From positions 885,501 to 949,500 of the forward strand of contig NZ_CP100126.1 of NCBI RefSeq assembly GCF_024168045.1: a DNA stretch of 64,000 nt, written 5' to 3'. The number at the start of each line of letters is the position of its first letter. The stretch's first letter is position 1. Positions 41,391 to 51,413 of the stretch are shown here, piece by piece. Origin of the DNA: Dorea longicatena (GTDB lineage: Bacteria > Bacillota > Clostridia > Lachnospirales > Lachnospiraceae). Below the pieces are notes generated by a model that made no database searches, had not been told where the DNA came from, and worked only from the letters and a program-made list of their open reading frames with translations. Position numbers and translations under genes: made by a program.

Positions 41391-43958
41391 ATGAATATTA
41401 TACAGAAAATATTTGGAACTCACAGTCAGAATGAGTTGAAAAGAGTATATCCGATCGCAGATGCGGTTATGGCACTGGATGAAGATATGCAGCGGCTTTC
41501 AGATGAAGAATTGAAAGCAAAGACAAAAGAATTTAAGGACCGTCTGGAAAATGGCGAGACTTTAGATGATATTCTCCCGGAGGCTTATGCAGTAGTGAGA
41601 GAAGCGGCAAGCCGTGTGTTGGGAATGAAGCATTACCGCGTACAGATCATCGGTGGAATCATCCTGCATCAGGGTCGTATTGCAGAGATGAAAACCGGTG
41701 AAGGTAAGACACTGGTCGCAACTCTGCCGTCTTATCTGAATGCACTGGAAGGAAAAGGCGTACATGTTGTAACTGTCAATGATTATCTGGCAAAACGTGA
41801 TGCAGAATGGATGGGACAGGTACATGAATTCCTCGGACTGACTGTAGGTGTGGTACTGAACAGCATGGATAATGATGAGAGACGTGCCGCATATGATTGT
41901 GACATCACATATGTGACAAATAACGAACTCGGATTTGATTATCTGAGAGATAACATGGTTATTTATAAAGAACAGCTTGTGCAGAGAGGGTTGAACTATG
42001 CACTGATCGATGAGGTCGATTCCGTACTGATTGATGAGGCGAGGACACCACTTATCATTTCCGGACAGAGCGAGAAATCTACAAAGCTTTACGAAGCATG
42101 TGATATACTTGCACGTCAGCTGGAACGTGGTGAGGCAAGCGGAGAATTCACCAAGATGAATGCCATCATGGGTGAGGACATTGAAGAAACAGGAGATTTC
42201 ATTGTTAATGAAAAGGAGAAGAATATCAACCTTACCGAAGATGGTGTAAAGAAAGTTGAAAAGTTCTTCCATATCGATAACCTTGCAGATTCGGATAATC
42301 TGGAGATCCAGCACAATATTATTCTTGCATTACGTGCACACAATCTGATGTTCCGTGACAAGGATTATGTAGTAAAAGATGATGAAGTGCTGATCGTGGA
42401 TGAATTTACCGGACGTATCATGCCGGGACGCCGTTATTCGGACGGACTGCATCAGGCAATCGAAGCAAAAGAACATGTAAAGGTTAAGCGGGAAAGCAAG
42501 ACACTGGCAACTATTACATTCCAAAATCTGTTCAATAAATATACGAAAAAGTCAGGTATGACAGGTACAGCTCTGACGGAAGAAAAAGAATTTCGTGAAA
42601 TTTACGGAATGGATGTTATTGAGATTCCGACAAACGTGCCTGTAAAGCGTCAGGATCTGGAAGATGCAGTGTATAAGACACAGAAAGAAAAGTTCAGAGC
42701 TGTGTGCGATGCAATTGAAGAGGCGCACGCAAAACACCAGCCGGTACTGGTTGGTACGATCACGATCGACAATTCGGAACTGTTAAGTGGTATGTTAAAG
42801 CGCCGCGGCATCAAACACAACGTACTGAATGCCAAGTTCCATGAACTGGAAGCTGAAATCGTTGCACAGGCAGGTATCCATGATGCGGTAACCATCGCAA
42901 CAAACATGGCAGGCCGTGGTACGGATATCAAACTGGATGATGAAGCAAGGGCGGCCGGAGGTCTTAAGATCATCGGAACCGAGCGGCATGAATCCAGACG
43001 TATCGATAACCAGCTGCGTGGACGTTCCGGACGTCAGGGGGATCCGGGAGAATCCAGATTCTACATTTCCCTGGAAGATGATCTGATGAGACTGTTCGGA
43101 TCGGAAAGACTGATGAATGTGTTCAATACACTTGGTGTGGAAGACGGCGAGCAGATCGAGCATAAGATGCTTTCCAGTGCGATTGAAAAAGCACAGGAAA
43201 AGATCGAGAGCAACAACTTCGGAATCCGTAAAAATCTGCTGGAATATGACCAGGTAATGAACGAACAGAGAGAGATTATTTACGAAGAAAGACGCCATGT
43301 GCTGGATGGAGATAACATGCGCGATTCTATCTTCCACATGATGAATGATTATGTGGAAAACGCGGTAGACATGGTAACCAGTCCGGATCAGGATTATGAT
43401 GAGTGGAATCTGACAGAATTGAATCTGACGATCCGGAATACGATTCCGATGGAAGTGATCACGGAAGAAGATGTCAAAGATATCAGTCAGACGGAACTGA
43501 AGCATATGCTGAAAGAACGTGCGGCAAAGGTTTACGAGGCGAAAGAATCAGAATTTCCGGAGCCGGAGCATATGCGTGAGATTGAGCGTGTCGTTCTCCT
43601 GAAAGTGATCGACGCAAAATGGATGGATCATATCGATGATATGGATCAGTTGCGTCAGGGAATCGGTCTTCAGGCTTACGGTCAGAGAGATCCAAAGGTT
43701 GAGTACAAGATGATCGGATACGAGATGTTTGATGAGATGACAAGAAGCATTGAGGAAGATACGGTACGTACGATCCTGCATGTCAAACTGGAACAGAAGG
43801 TAGAAAGAGAACAGGTTGCAAAAGTAACCGGAACGAACAAGGATGATACAGGAGTACGTGAGCCGAAGAAACGTGCCGAAAAGAAAGTATATCCAAACGA
43901 TCCATGCCCGTGCGGAAGCGGAAAGAAATACAAACAGTGCTGCGGACGGAAGAATTAA
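41391..43958 (+). CDS. secA: Preprotein translocase ATPase SecA
   Basis: SecA drives export through SecYEG. The 855 residues include [15 protein letters not shown] (Walker A from G103), [30 protein letters not shown] and [12 protein letters not shown]. The helicase block [21 protein letters not shown] follows. The C-terminus carries the zinc SEC-C motif [13 protein letters not shown] (C839, C841, C850, C851), which binds SecB or phospholipid. The length fits canonical SecA1. AAGGAG precedes ATG. prfB begins 96 bases downstream, as in many Firmicutes. Confidence 0.98.
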   Translation: MNIIQKIFGTHSQNELKRVYPIADAVMALDEDMQRLSDEELKAKTKEFKDRLENGETLDDILPEAYAVVREAASRVLGMKHYRVQIIGGIILHQGRIAEMKTGEGKTLVATLPSYLNALEGKGVHVVTVNDYLAKRDAEWMGQVHEFLGLTVGVVLNSMDNDERRAAYDCDITYVTNNELGFDYLRDNMVIYKEQLVQRGLNYALIDEVDSVLIDEARTPLIISGQSEKSTKLYEACDILARQLERGEASGEFTKMNAIMGEDIEETGDFIVNEKEKNINLTEDGVKKVEKFFHIDNLADSDNLEIQHNIILALRAHNLMFRDKDYVVKDDEVLIVDEFTGRIMPGRRYSDGLHQAIEAKEHVKVKRESKTLATITFQNLFNKYTKKSGMTGTALTEEKEFREIYGMDVIEIPTNVPVKRQDLEDAVYKTQKEKFRAVCDAIEEAHAKHQPVLVGTITIDNSELLSGMLKRRGIKHNVLNAKFHELEAEIVAQAGIHDAVTIATNMAGRGTDIKLDDEARAAGGLKIIGTERHESRRIDNQLRGRSGRQGDPGESRFYISLEDDLMRLFGSERLMNVFNTLGVEDGEQIEHKMLSSAIEKAQEKIESNNFGIRKNLLEYDQVMNEQREIIYEERRHVLDGDNMRDSIFHMMNDYVENAVDMVTSPDQDYDEWNLTELNLTIRNTIPMEVITEEDVKDISQTELKHMLKERAAKVYEAKESEFPEPEHMREIERVVLLKVIDAKWMDHIDDMDQLRQGIGLQAYGQRDPKVEYKMIGYEMFDEMTRSIEEDTVRTILHVKLEQKVEREQVAKVTGTNKDDTGVREPKKRAEKKVYPNDPCPCGSGKKYKQCCGRKN

Positions 43959-44054
43959 TTTCAGAATGCAGACGTATATGATATGAGATGACGGCGGCAG
44001 GGATAACCCGGCTGCCGGATAAAGAAGAATATAAGAAAAGAAAGAGGTGGAAAT

Positions 44055-45162
44055 GTGGTTGAATTAGATCAGTTCAAAACAATAATGAACGCTTATGAAG
44101 AACCTCTTGCCGAAATGAGGGATTCACTTTGACGTTGCAGGGAAAGAGCGGAGAATCGAAGAACTGGAACGAAAGATAGAAGAACCTGGATTCTGGGATA
44201 ATCCGGAAGAATCACAGGAACTGATGAAAGAATTGAAGAATCTGAAAGAACTTGTGGAGACAATCCATAATCTCTACAGTTCTTATGAAGATATCGGTCT
44301 TTTGATCGAGATGGGATATGAAGATGAAGATCCGGAGATGGTAAAAGAACTAGAGGAAGAGATCCATACATTTGAAGAAGTGTTTGAAAAGTTGAAGATC
44401 CAGACACTGTTGTCAGGCGAATATGATTCCTGCAATGCGATCATGACGATACATGCCGGAGCCGGCGGAACAGAATCCTGTGACTGGGCAGGTATGCTTT
44501 ACCGTATGTACAGCCGATGGGCAGAGAGAAAGGGATTCACACTTCAGGTGCTGGATTTCCTGGACGGAGATATCGCCGGAATTAAAGCAGTTACATTTGA
44601 AGTGAATGGTGAGAATGCCTATGGCTATCTGAAATCAGAAAAAGGTGTCCACAGGCTGGTGCGTATTTCACCGTTTAATGCGGCAGGAAAACGCCAGACA
44701 TCTTTTGCATCGTGCGATGTACTGCCGGATCTGAAAGATGATATCGATATTGAGATTGCAGATGATGATCTGAAGATTGATACATACCGCGCAAGTGGTG
44801 CCGGAGGACAGCATGTAAATAAGACGTCTTCCGCAATACGTATTACGCATCTGCCAACCGGAATTGTGGTACAGTGTCAGAATGAACGGTCACAGCATCA
44901 CAACAAAGAAAAAGCAATGCAGATGTTAAAAGCAAAGCTGCAACTCATGAAAGAGCAGGAGCAGGCTGAAAAAGTATCAGATATCCGGGGTGAAGTGAAA
45001 GATATCGGATTTGGCAATCAGATCAGGTCTTATGTTATGCAGCCATATACACTGGTGAAAGACCATCGTACAAATGAGGAAAACAGTAATGTAAATGCCG
45101 TAATGGATGGTGATATTGATTCGTTTATCAATGCATACCTGAAGAAGATTGCGAACGGCTAA
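44055..45162 (+). CDS. prfB: Peptide chain release factor 2, with programmed +1 frameshift
   Basis: RF2 ends translation at UGA and UAA. The gene starts at a GTG (44055) behind AGAGGTGG and reads VVELDQFKTIMNAYEEPLAEMRDSL. It then meets an in-frame TGA at 44130. Skipping one base (T44130) joins it to the main frame DVAGKERRIEEL, giving about 368 residues, the normal RF2 length. CTTTGAC is the known slippery site, and GAGGGA a few bases upstream can act as the internal Shine-Dalgarno stimulator. The main frame has the RF2 specificity tripeptide SPF (VRISPFNAAGK) and the GGQ motif (SGAGGQHVNKT). RF2 thereby regulates its own level. hom follows 13 bases downstream. Confidence 0.96.
44113..44133 (+). 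other. Programmed +1 frameshift site of prfB
   Basis: AATGAGGGATTCACTTTGAC: an SD-like GAGGGA, then CTT (44127-44129), TGA (44130-44132) and C. The first frame stops at TGA and the second begins at GAC 44131. Confidence 0.93.
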
Positions 45163-45175
45163 AGGGAGGGAATAT

Positions 45176-46399
45176 ATGATCAATATAGCAGTAATGGGCT
45201 ACGGGACAGTGGGTTCCGGAGTGGTAGAAGTCATCAATACCAACGGGGCACGTATCAATCAGAGAATCGGTGAAGAACTGAATATCAAATATGTGCTGGA
45301 CATGAAAGATTTCCCGGGAGATCCGGTGCAGGACAAGATCATACATGATTTCGAGACGATCGTATCAGATGAAGAGGTACAGATTGTTGTGGAAGTGATG
45401 GGTGGTATCGAACCGGCGTATACATTTGTAAAACGCTGCCTGCAGGCCGGAAAGAGTGTGGCAACATCAAATAAGGCACTGGTGGCAAAGCACGGAGCAG
45501 AGCTGCTTTCCATTGCAGCGGAACATAATATTAATTTCCTGTTTGAGGCAAGTGTCGGAGGGGGTATTCCAATCATCCGTCCGCTGAATTCTTCTCTGAC
45601 TGCAGACGAGATCGAGGAGATCACCGGAATCTTAAACGGAACGACAAATTATATGCTGTCAAAGATGTTTTACGAAGGGGCAGATTATGATACCGTCCTG
45701 AAAGAAGCACAGGCAAATGGATATGCGGAAAGAAATCCGGAAGCTGATGTAGAAGGTTACGATGCCTGCAGAAAGATCGCAATCCTGTCATCCCTGATCT
45801 CGGGACAGCAGGTCGATTTTGAAGATATCTACTGTGAGGGAATCACAGAGATTACGGTAGAAGATATGAAATATGCAAAGGCAATGGGAACAACGATCAA
45901 GCTGCTGGCGTCCAGCAGACGTTATGCGGGCAACAGACTGCATGCGATCGTAGCACCATGTATGTTATATCCGGATCATCCGCTCTACAATGTCAATGAT
46001 GTATTTAATGCAATCTTTGTGCATGGAAATGTACTGGGAGATGCGATGTTCTATGGAAGCGGGGCAGGAAAACTTCCGACTGCAAGCGCCGTAGTTGCAG
46101 ATGTGGTAGACGAAGCAAAACATCTGAACCGTAATATTATGACAATGTGGAAAGAAGAAAAGCTCCAACTGGAAGATAAGGCGGATTCTAAGAGAAGATT
46201 CTTTGTGAGAATTAAGGGAGATAAAGAAAAACTGATTCCACAGCTGAAAGAATCATACGGAGAGATTGAAGTCGTAAACGTTCCGGAACTGGAAGATGAA
46301 TTTGGATTCGTAACACCTGTTATGATGGAAGGTGATTATGAGACCAGATCAAAACTTTACAAAGAGCAGATCGTACATATGATCCGTATCCAGGATTAA
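45176..46399 (+). CDS. hom: Homoserine dehydrogenase
   Basis: This enzyme reduces aspartate semialdehyde to homoserine, toward threonine and methionine. The 407 residues start INIAVMGYGTVGSGVVEVI (NAD(P) loop). ATSNKALVAKHG, EASVGGGIPIIRPL and GILNGTTNYMLSKM follow (the family signature), then YAERNPEADVEGYDACRK. A C-terminal ACT domain lies at about 335-407. GGGAGGG precedes the ATG at 45176, and I prefer it to the earlier in-frame ATG at 45149, which lies inside the end of prfB. lysC follows after 27 bases. Confidence 0.96.
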   Translation: MINIAVMGYGTVGSGVVEVINTNGARINQRIGEELNIKYVLDMKDFPGDPVQDKIIHDFETIVSDEEVQIVVEVMGGIEPAYTFVKRCLQAGKSVATSNKALVAKHGAELLSIAAEHNINFLFEASVGGGIPIIRPLNSSLTADEIEEITGILNGTTNYMLSKMFYEGADYDTVLKEAQANGYAERNPEADVEGYDACRKIAILSSLISGQQVDFEDIYCEGITEITVEDMKYAKAMGTTIKLLASSRRYAGNRLHAIVAPCMLYPDHPLYNVNDVFNAIFVHGNVLGDAMFYGSGAGKLPTASAVVADVVDEAKHLNRNIMTMWKEEKLQLEDKADSKRRFFVRIKGDKEKLIPQLKESYGEIEVVNVPELEDEFGFVTPVMMEGDYETRSKLYKEQIVHMIRIQD

Positions 46400-46426
46400 T
46401 CAGATTGGTCTGTCACAGGAGGAAAC

Positions 46427-47635
46427 ATGTTAATAGTTAAGAAATTTGGCGGCAGTTCTGTTGCCAATAAAGACAGGATATTTAATGTTGCAAAACGCTG
46501 CATTGAAGATTACAGGGCCGGACATGACGTGGTGGTTGTACTTTCTGCAATGGGAGATACTACAGATGAACTGATCGCACTGGCGAATACGATCAATCCG
46601 GACGCAAAAAAAAGAGAACTGGATATGCTGCTTACTACAGGAGAACAGGTGTCGGTATCCCTGATGGCTATGGCAATGCAGGCACTGGATGTACCTGCTG
46701 TATCCCTGAATGCTTTTCAGGTTATGATGCACTCCACATCCCGTTACGGGAATGCTAGATTTAAAAGAGTAGACACCGAACGCATCATGCATGAACTGGA
46801 TTCCAGAAAGATCGTGATCGTAACCGGATTCCAGGGAGTCAATAAATATGACGATATCACAACACTCGGAAGAGGCGGTTCCGATACAACAGCCGTTGCA
46901 CTGGCGGCGGTACTTCATGCTGATAAATGCGAAATCTACACAGACGTAGACGGTGTGTTCACCGCAGACCCGAGAGTTGTAAAAACTGCAAAAAAACTGG
47001 ATGCGGTTACTTATGATGAGATGCTGGAACTTGCAAGCCTCGGCGCAAAAGTTCTTCACAACCGTTCTGTGGAAATGGCAAAAAAATATAATGTGGAATT
47101 AGTGGTGCGGTCCAGCCTGAACCGTTCAGAAGGTACCGTAGTCAAGGAGGGTTCAAATATGGAAAAATTACTGGTTACAGGTGTGGCTGCAGATAAAGAT
47201 ACAGTCAGAATCTCTGTTATCGGATTAGAGGATAAGCCGGGGACGGCATTTGCTGTATTTAATACACTGGCTGCAAATAATATTAACGTAGATATCATTC
47301 TTCAGTCTGTCGGAAGAGAAGGAACAAAAGACATTTCCTTTACGGTTGCATCTGAGGATCTGCAACATGCGATTGAAGTACTGAATGCGAATAAAGAAAG
47401 ACTTACGATCCAGGATATCACATGGAATGAAAAGGTTGCAAAGCTTTCCATCGTTGGAGCCGGAATGATGAGTAATCCGGGAGTAGCTGCGAAGATGTTT
47501 GAATCATTATACAATTCCAGAGTCAATATCAATATGATCTCCACATCCGAGATCCGTATTACGGTACTGATTCCGGAAGAAGATATTGAAAAAGCAATGA
47601 ATGCAGTTCATGATGGATTTGGACTGGGAGCCTGA
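46427..47635 (+). CDS. lysC: Aspartate kinase
   Basis: This is the first step of the aspartate pathway to lysine, threonine and methionine. The 402 residues start LIVKKFGGSSVANKDRI. TTGEQVSVSLMAMAM, ITTLGRGGSDTTAVALAA and IYTDVDGVFTADPR follow, then two ACT domains (about 262-330 and 340-402) for feedback by amino acids. This is the monofunctional form. AGGAGG precedes ATG. With hom it forms an operon; dapA and dapB lie 10 kb away. It converges with the XRE gene only 28 bases on, with no hairpin between. Confidence 0.96.
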   Translation: MLIVKKFGGSSVANKDRIFNVAKRCIEDYRAGHDVVVVLSAMGDTTDELIALANTINPDAKKRELDMLLTTGEQVSVSLMAMAMQALDVPAVSLNAFQVMMHSTSRYGNARFKRVDTERIMHELDSRKIVIVTGFQGVNKYDDITTLGRGGSDTTAVALAAVLHADKCEIYTDVDGVFTADPRVVKTAKKLDAVTYDEMLELASLGAKVLHNRSVEMAKKYNVELVVRSSLNRSEGTVVKEGSNMEKLLVTGVAADKDTVRISVIGLEDKPGTAFAVFNTLAANNINVDIILQSVGREGTKDISFTVASEDLQHAIEVLNANKERLTIQDITWNEKVAKLSIVGAGMMSNPGVAAKMFESLYNSRVNINMISTSEIRITVLIPEEDIEKAMNAVHDGFGLGA

Positions 47636-47663
47636 GAAAAAGTCGGGAAAAAAGGAAAGACAA

Positions 47664-48071
47664 TTATTTATCTGAGTGAAGAAAACCGGTAGCGAGTTTA
47701 CGCTTCTCATCGGAAGAAGAACGGAATGCGAATACAAGATCCACTTCTTCTTCGGTGAGATAGATGTAGTTACCGGTATTTTTTTCGATTCCCTGCATAT
47801 AAGGAGTAACCGTCTCGCGCATGCCGGAAGGATATTCTGATCCGGGAATAAAATGTTCGGCTTCGAGATCACAGAGGATAAGCTGATCCATAGTAACGTG
47901 AAAATGTGCAGCAAAAGAAGCCAGATAACCAAGATCCGGCGTACGTGTACTGGTTTCATAATTGCTGCAGGCCTGACGGCTGATATTGAAGATATCAGCA
48001 ATATCATCCTGCTTTAGACCAGATATGGTTCTGAGATAGAATAAGTTTTTGGCCAGTTGCAGATTTGCCAT
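47664..48071 (-). CDS. XRE-family helix-turn-helix regulator
   Basis: The 135 residues begin with a classic HTH_XRE domain (about 5-62: LAKNLFYLRTISGLKQDDIADIFNISRQACSNYETSTRTP). The rest has no recognisable ligand domain. I choose the ATG at 48071, 6 bases after GGAGG; upstream in-frame codons are hydrophobic nonsense. A 5-3-5 inverted repeat covers the -10 box, which suggests autoregulation. Targets are unknown. The next gene, a CYTH protein, reads in the same direction from upstream with a 127-base gap. Confidence 0.85.
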   Translation of the reverse strand: MANLQLAKNLFYLRTISGLKQDDIADIFNISRQACSNYETSTRTPDLGYLASFAAHFHVTMDQLILCDLEAEHFIPGSEYPSGMRETVTPYMQGIEKNTGNYIYLTEEEVDLVFAFRSSSDEKRKLATGFLHSDK

Positions 48072-48098
48072 GTTAAACCTCCACAAGTTACATATTGC

Positions 48099-48111
48099 TG
48101 TTAGTATAACA
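48099..48111 (-). promoter_or_regulatory. Extended -10 promoter with overlapping operator for the XRE gene
   Basis: On the minus strand, TGTTATACT is an extended -10 (TGnTATACT). The same bases form the inverted repeat TGTTA-GTA-TAACA (48099-48111). Confidence 0.45.
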
Positions 48112-48198
48112 ATCTGACCATAAAATAGATATGATATGCAACAAGACGTGACAAAACATAAAAAAGCAACAAAATGTGGCGCGAGGATAAATATCAAT

Positions 48199-48642
48199 TT
48201 ATAAACGGCTCAGATAGCTGTTATGATATTTTCCGGAAAAAGTGACATCTTCGCCGAACCAGCCGGGAGCGGTGAAAGAATCTGCATCGTCTTCGGTTTG
48301 GAATTCTACTTCTACAAGCATAAGAGGAGCAAGATCGCCTTCAAAGATATCAAGCTCTGCGGTGAGGCCGGAAGAAAGCGGGATTACATACCGTTTCTTT
48401 TTGATCAGACGTCCATCGATCTTGCCAAGAAGATGATGATAGGATTCCCGGTCAAGAGGAAGGTTATATTCCTGACGGGACATCAGTCCGGCAGACTTGT
48501 AAGTGAGTTCGTACTTTTCATTATCACGACGGATACGTACAACAGGATTGGTGTTCAGATACCCCTGCTCGAGAAGGCGGCATGGGTAAGTTTCCAGCTG
48601 ATCCGGCAGCTTTGCAACAAGATATTTTCGTTCTATTTCCAT
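48199..48642 (-). CDS. CYTH domain protein
   Basis: The 147 residues begin with the family hallmark MEIERKYLVA (ExExK), then RIRRDNEKYELTYKSAG, LIKKKRYVI and ELDIFEGDLAPLMLVEVEFQ. These are the alternating charged residues lining a triphosphate tunnel. CYTH enzymes hydrolyse tripolyphosphate, thiamine triphosphate or make cAMP. Small solitary bacterial members are mostly triphosphatases, so that is the best guess. The ATG at 48642 follows AAAGGAGA by 9 bases; an upstream in-frame start would put residues before the invariant MEIER. It is divergent from the DJ-1 gene. Confidence 0.9.
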   Translation of the reverse strand: MEIERKYLVAKLPDQLETYPCRLLEQGYLNTNPVVRIRRDNEKYELTYKSAGLMSRQEYNLPLDRESYHHLLGKIDGRLIKKKRYVIPLSSGLTAELDIFEGDLAPLMLVEVEFQTEDDADSFTAPGWFGEDVTFSGKYHNSYLSRL

Positions 48643-48687
48643 ATTATAAGGTCTCCTTTCATTTGCGGTGAAATTATGATACAACAG

Positions 48688-48716
48688 TTTACAGAAAAAG
48701 TAAACGGTGATAGAAT
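48688..48716 (+). promoter_or_regulatory. Promoter of the DJ-1 family gene
   Basis: TTTACA, a 17-base spacer and TAGAAT. Confidence 0.6.
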
Positions 48717-48750
48717 TTAGAATAAATAAGAGATGAGGAGGATAATGAAG

Positions 48751-49296
48751 ATGAAAAAAGTATGCGTATTATTGGCAGACGGATTTGAAGAGATCGAAGG
48801 TCTGACTGTTGTTGATCTGTTAAGAAGAGCAAAGATATATGTAGATACAATTTCAATCATGGATGATTACATCGTACATGGAGCACATGGAATCAATGTG
48901 CAGACAGAAGATTTATTTGATGAAGTAGATTTTGATGAATTTGATATGGTTGTGCTTCCGGGCGGAATGCCGGGAACCCTGAACCTGAAAAACCATGACG
49001 GAGTCAGATATGTGGTAAAACAGTATGCAAAAGAAGGAAGATATGTGGGAGCGATCTGTGCAGCACCTACTATATTAAAGAGCCTGGGAGTACTGGAAGG
49101 CAGGAGGGCAACCTGTTATCCGAGTGTGGAAGATGAGATGGAAGATGTCGTGCTGACAGAGACAGCGGTTGTAGTAGATGAGAATATTATCACAAGTCAG
49201 GGTGTCGGTACCGCAATTGATTTTGGACTGAAATTGATCGAGATTCTGGATGGCGAAGAAAAAGCAAAGGAAATTGCAGATTCCATAGTCTTTTAA
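48751..49296 (+). CDS. DJ-1/PfpI family protein
   Basis: The 181 residues match the DJ-1 branch. KKVCVLLADGFEEIEGLT contains the catalytic glutamate, VVLPGGMPGTLNL follows, and GAICAAPTILKSLGVL holds the nucleophilic cysteine elbow (about 104). SQGVGTAIDFGLKLIE closes the fold. Family members act as deglycases or chaperones against carbonyl stress; the activity is debated. Three in-frame ATGs are close together (48733, 48745, 48751). I prefer 48751, 9 bases after GAGGAGG. It is monocistronic with its own promoter. Confidence 0.9.
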   Translation: MKKVCVLLADGFEEIEGLTVVDLLRRAKIYVDTISIMDDYIVHGAHGINVQTEDLFDEVDFDEFDMVVLPGGMPGTLNLKNHDGVRYVVKQYAKEGRYVGAICAAPTILKSLGVLEGRRATCYPSVEDEMEDVVLTETAVVVDENIITSQGVGTAIDFGLKLIEILDGEEKAKEIADSIVF

Positions 49297-49422
49297 TAGT
49301 TTTTCATAAAATTTAATAAAAATAGAGGAAAAAAGCGGAAAAACACCGGATTTAAGCAAAAACGGGGACTAGATATTTACCAGAGTTTGTGTTATACTTC
49401 TGTGGTGAATGTATTGTAGTAT

Positions 49423-49455
49423 ACCCGCTTTTTTTCCGCTACCCATGAGGCGGGT
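49423..49455 (+). promoter_or_regulatory. Hairpin in the tig leader
   Basis: ACCCGC (49423-49428) pairs with GCGGGT (49450-49455) around a T-rich loop, just before the AGGAGG site. A TATACT at 49393-49398 could be the -10 box. The role is not clear. Confidence 0.35.
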
Positions 49456-49477
49456 TAGAAACAGGAGGAAATAGTAA

Positions 49478-50764
49478 ATGAGTTTACAGGTAGAAAAGTT
49501 AGAAAACAACATGGCGAAACTTACTATCGAAGTTCCGGCCGATGATTTAGAAAAAGCGCTTCAGAGTGCATATATGAAGCAGAAGAACAAGATCGCTATG
49601 CCGGGATTCCGTAAAGGAAAAGTACCACGTCAGATGATCGAGAAAATGTATGGACCGGAGATCTTCTACGATGATGCAGCAAATGCACTGATCCCTAAGG
49701 CATATTCTGAAGCATATGAAGAGTGTGAACTTGAGATTGTTTCAAGACCGGAGATCAACGTTGTTCAGATTGAAAAAGGAAAATCATTCATCTTTACAGC
49801 AGATGTTGCAACAAAGCCGGAAGTAAAACTTGGTGAGTATAAAGGACTGGAAGTAGATAAAGTATCTACACGCGTAACTCAGAAAGAAGTAGACGCTAAG
49901 ATCCAGGAAGAAGCAGAGAAAAATGCAAGAGAAGTTGTAGTTACAGACCGTGCGGTAGCAGACGGTGATGAAGTAATTCTCGACTTTGAAGGATTTGTTG
50001 ATGGTGAAGCATTTGAAGGCGGAAAGGGAGAGAACTATCCACTGACTATCGGATCAGGATCGTTCATTCCTGGATTTGAAGAGCAGTTAGTAGGCGCTGA
50101 AGCTGAGAAAGAAGTTGAAGTAAAAGTTACTTTCCCGGAAGATTATCATGCAGAAGAATTAAAAGGAAAAGAAGCTGTATTCAAATGCACAGTTCATGAG
50201 ATCAAAGCAAAAGAACTGCCGGAAATTGATGATGAGTTCGCAGCAGAAGTATCTGAATTCGATACATTAGAAGAATACAAAGCAGACGTAAAAGCAAAGA
50301 TCAAAGAGCAGAAAGCAGCAGACGGAAAGAGAAATCAGGAAGATCAGGCTGTAGAGCAGGCTGTTAAGAATGCAGAATACGAGATTCCACAGCCAATGAT
50401 CGAGACACAGACAACTCAGATGGTAGAGGATTTTGCACAGAGAATCCAGTCTCAGGGAATCACTCTTGAGCAGTACTTCCAGTTCACAGGACTGACCGCA
50501 GAGAAGATGATGGAAGATATGAGACCACAGGCAATCAAGAGAATTGAGACACGTCTTGTACTTGAGGCGGTAGCAAAAGCTGAAAATATCGAAATCACAG
50601 ATGAGAAGATCGATGAAGAACTTGCCAAGATGGCTGAATCTTACAACATGGAAGTTGAGAAACTGAAAGAATTCATGGGTGAGAACGAGAAGAAACAGAT
50701 GAAGGAAGATCTGGCAGTTCAGGAAGCTGTTACATTCCTTGTTGAGAATGCAGTAGAAAAATAA
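49478..50764 (+). CDS. tig: Trigger factor
   Basis: Trigger factor is a ribosome-bound chaperone and prolyl isomerase. The 428 residues comprise the N-terminal ribosome-binding domain with the signature GFRKGKVPRQMIEKMYG (about 45). An FKBP-type PPIase domain (about 150-245: GDEVILDFEGFVDGEAFEGG, FIPGFEEQLVG) and the long helical C-terminal domain follow. AGGAGG precedes ATG. It heads the run tig-clpP-clpX-lon-engB, a conserved Firmicutes order that joins folding and proteolysis. Confidence 0.97.
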   Translation: MSLQVEKLENNMAKLTIEVPADDLEKALQSAYMKQKNKIAMPGFRKGKVPRQMIEKMYGPEIFYDDAANALIPKAYSEAYEECELEIVSRPEINVVQIEKGKSFIFTADVATKPEVKLGEYKGLEVDKVSTRVTQKEVDAKIQEEAEKNAREVVVTDRAVADGDEVILDFEGFVDGEAFEGGKGENYPLTIGSGSFIPGFEEQLVGAEAEKEVEVKVTFPEDYHAEELKGKEAVFKCTVHEIKAKELPEIDDEFAAEVSEFDTLEEYKADVKAKIKEQKAADGKRNQEDQAVEQAVKNAEYEIPQPMIETQTTQMVEDFAQRIQSQGITLEQYFQFTGLTAEKMMEDMRPQAIKRIETRLVLEAVAKAENIEITDEKIDEELAKMAESYNMEVEKLKEFMGENEKKQMKEDLAVQEAVTFLVENAVEK

Positions 50765-50805
50765 GAACGTCAGATCATAACATAGTATAGTCAGGAGGCA
50801 TATAC

Positions 50806-51387
50806 ATGAGTTTAGTACCTTATGTCATTGAACAGACAAGCCGTGGAGAACGTTCTTACGACATCTATTCAAGATTATTAAAAGACAGAATTATATTTTT
50901 GGGCGAAGAAGTAACAGATGTATCTGCAAGTGTGATCGTTGCACAGCTTCTGTTTCTTGAAGCAGAAGATCCGGAGAAAGATATCCATCTGTACATCAAC
51001 AGTCCGGGAGGCTCTGTAACAGCCGGAATGGCAATTTATGATACCATGCAGTATATCAAATGCGATATTGAGACAATCTGTATTGGTATGGCTGCAAGTA
51101 TGGGTTCATTCCTTCTTACAGGAGGAACAAAGGGCAAGAGACTTGCACTCCCAAACTCTGAGATCATGATCCATCAGCCGCTTGGCGGAGCTCAGGGACA
51201 GGCAACAGAGATTCAGATCGCAGCAGATCACATCTTAAAAACTCGTCAGAAACTGAATCAGATTCTGGCAGAAAATACAGGACAGCCGTTAGAGGTCATC
51301 AACGCAGATACAGAAAGAGATAACTTTATGACTGCGGAAGAAGCCAAAGCGTATGGTCTGATTGACGAAGTCATCAAGAACCGTTAG
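50806..51387 (+). CDS. clpP: ATP-dependent Clp protease proteolytic subunit
   Basis: ClpP is the serine protease ring paired with ClpX (next gene). The 193 residues include [19 protein letters not shown] and [11 protein letters not shown], with catalytic serine near residue 97. [13 protein letters not shown] supplies the histidine, and the aspartate comes near the C-terminus (DTERDNFM). AGGAGG precedes ATG. The gap to clpX is 26 bases. Confidence 0.98.
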   Translation: MSLVPYVIEQTSRGERSYDIYSRLLKDRIIFLGEEVTDVSASVIVAQLLFLEAEDPEKDIHLYINSPGGSVTAGMAIYDTMQYIKCDIETICIGMAASMGSFLLTGGTKGKRLALPNSEIMIHQPLGGAQGQATEIQIAADHILKTRQKLNQILAENTGQPLEVINADTERDNFMTAEEAKAYGLIDEVIKNR

Positions 51388-51413
51388 GGCAGTCCTCAGA
51401 CGAGGTGAAAAGT

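Noticed and set aside
42795..43505. 236-codon minus-strand frame
   Set aside because: It is antisense to secA and has no independent support.
44130..44132. In-frame TGA in prfB as a pseudogene or sequencing error
   Set aside because: The position, CTTTGAC context and SD-like element are exactly those of the known RF2 frameshift, so the gene is intact.
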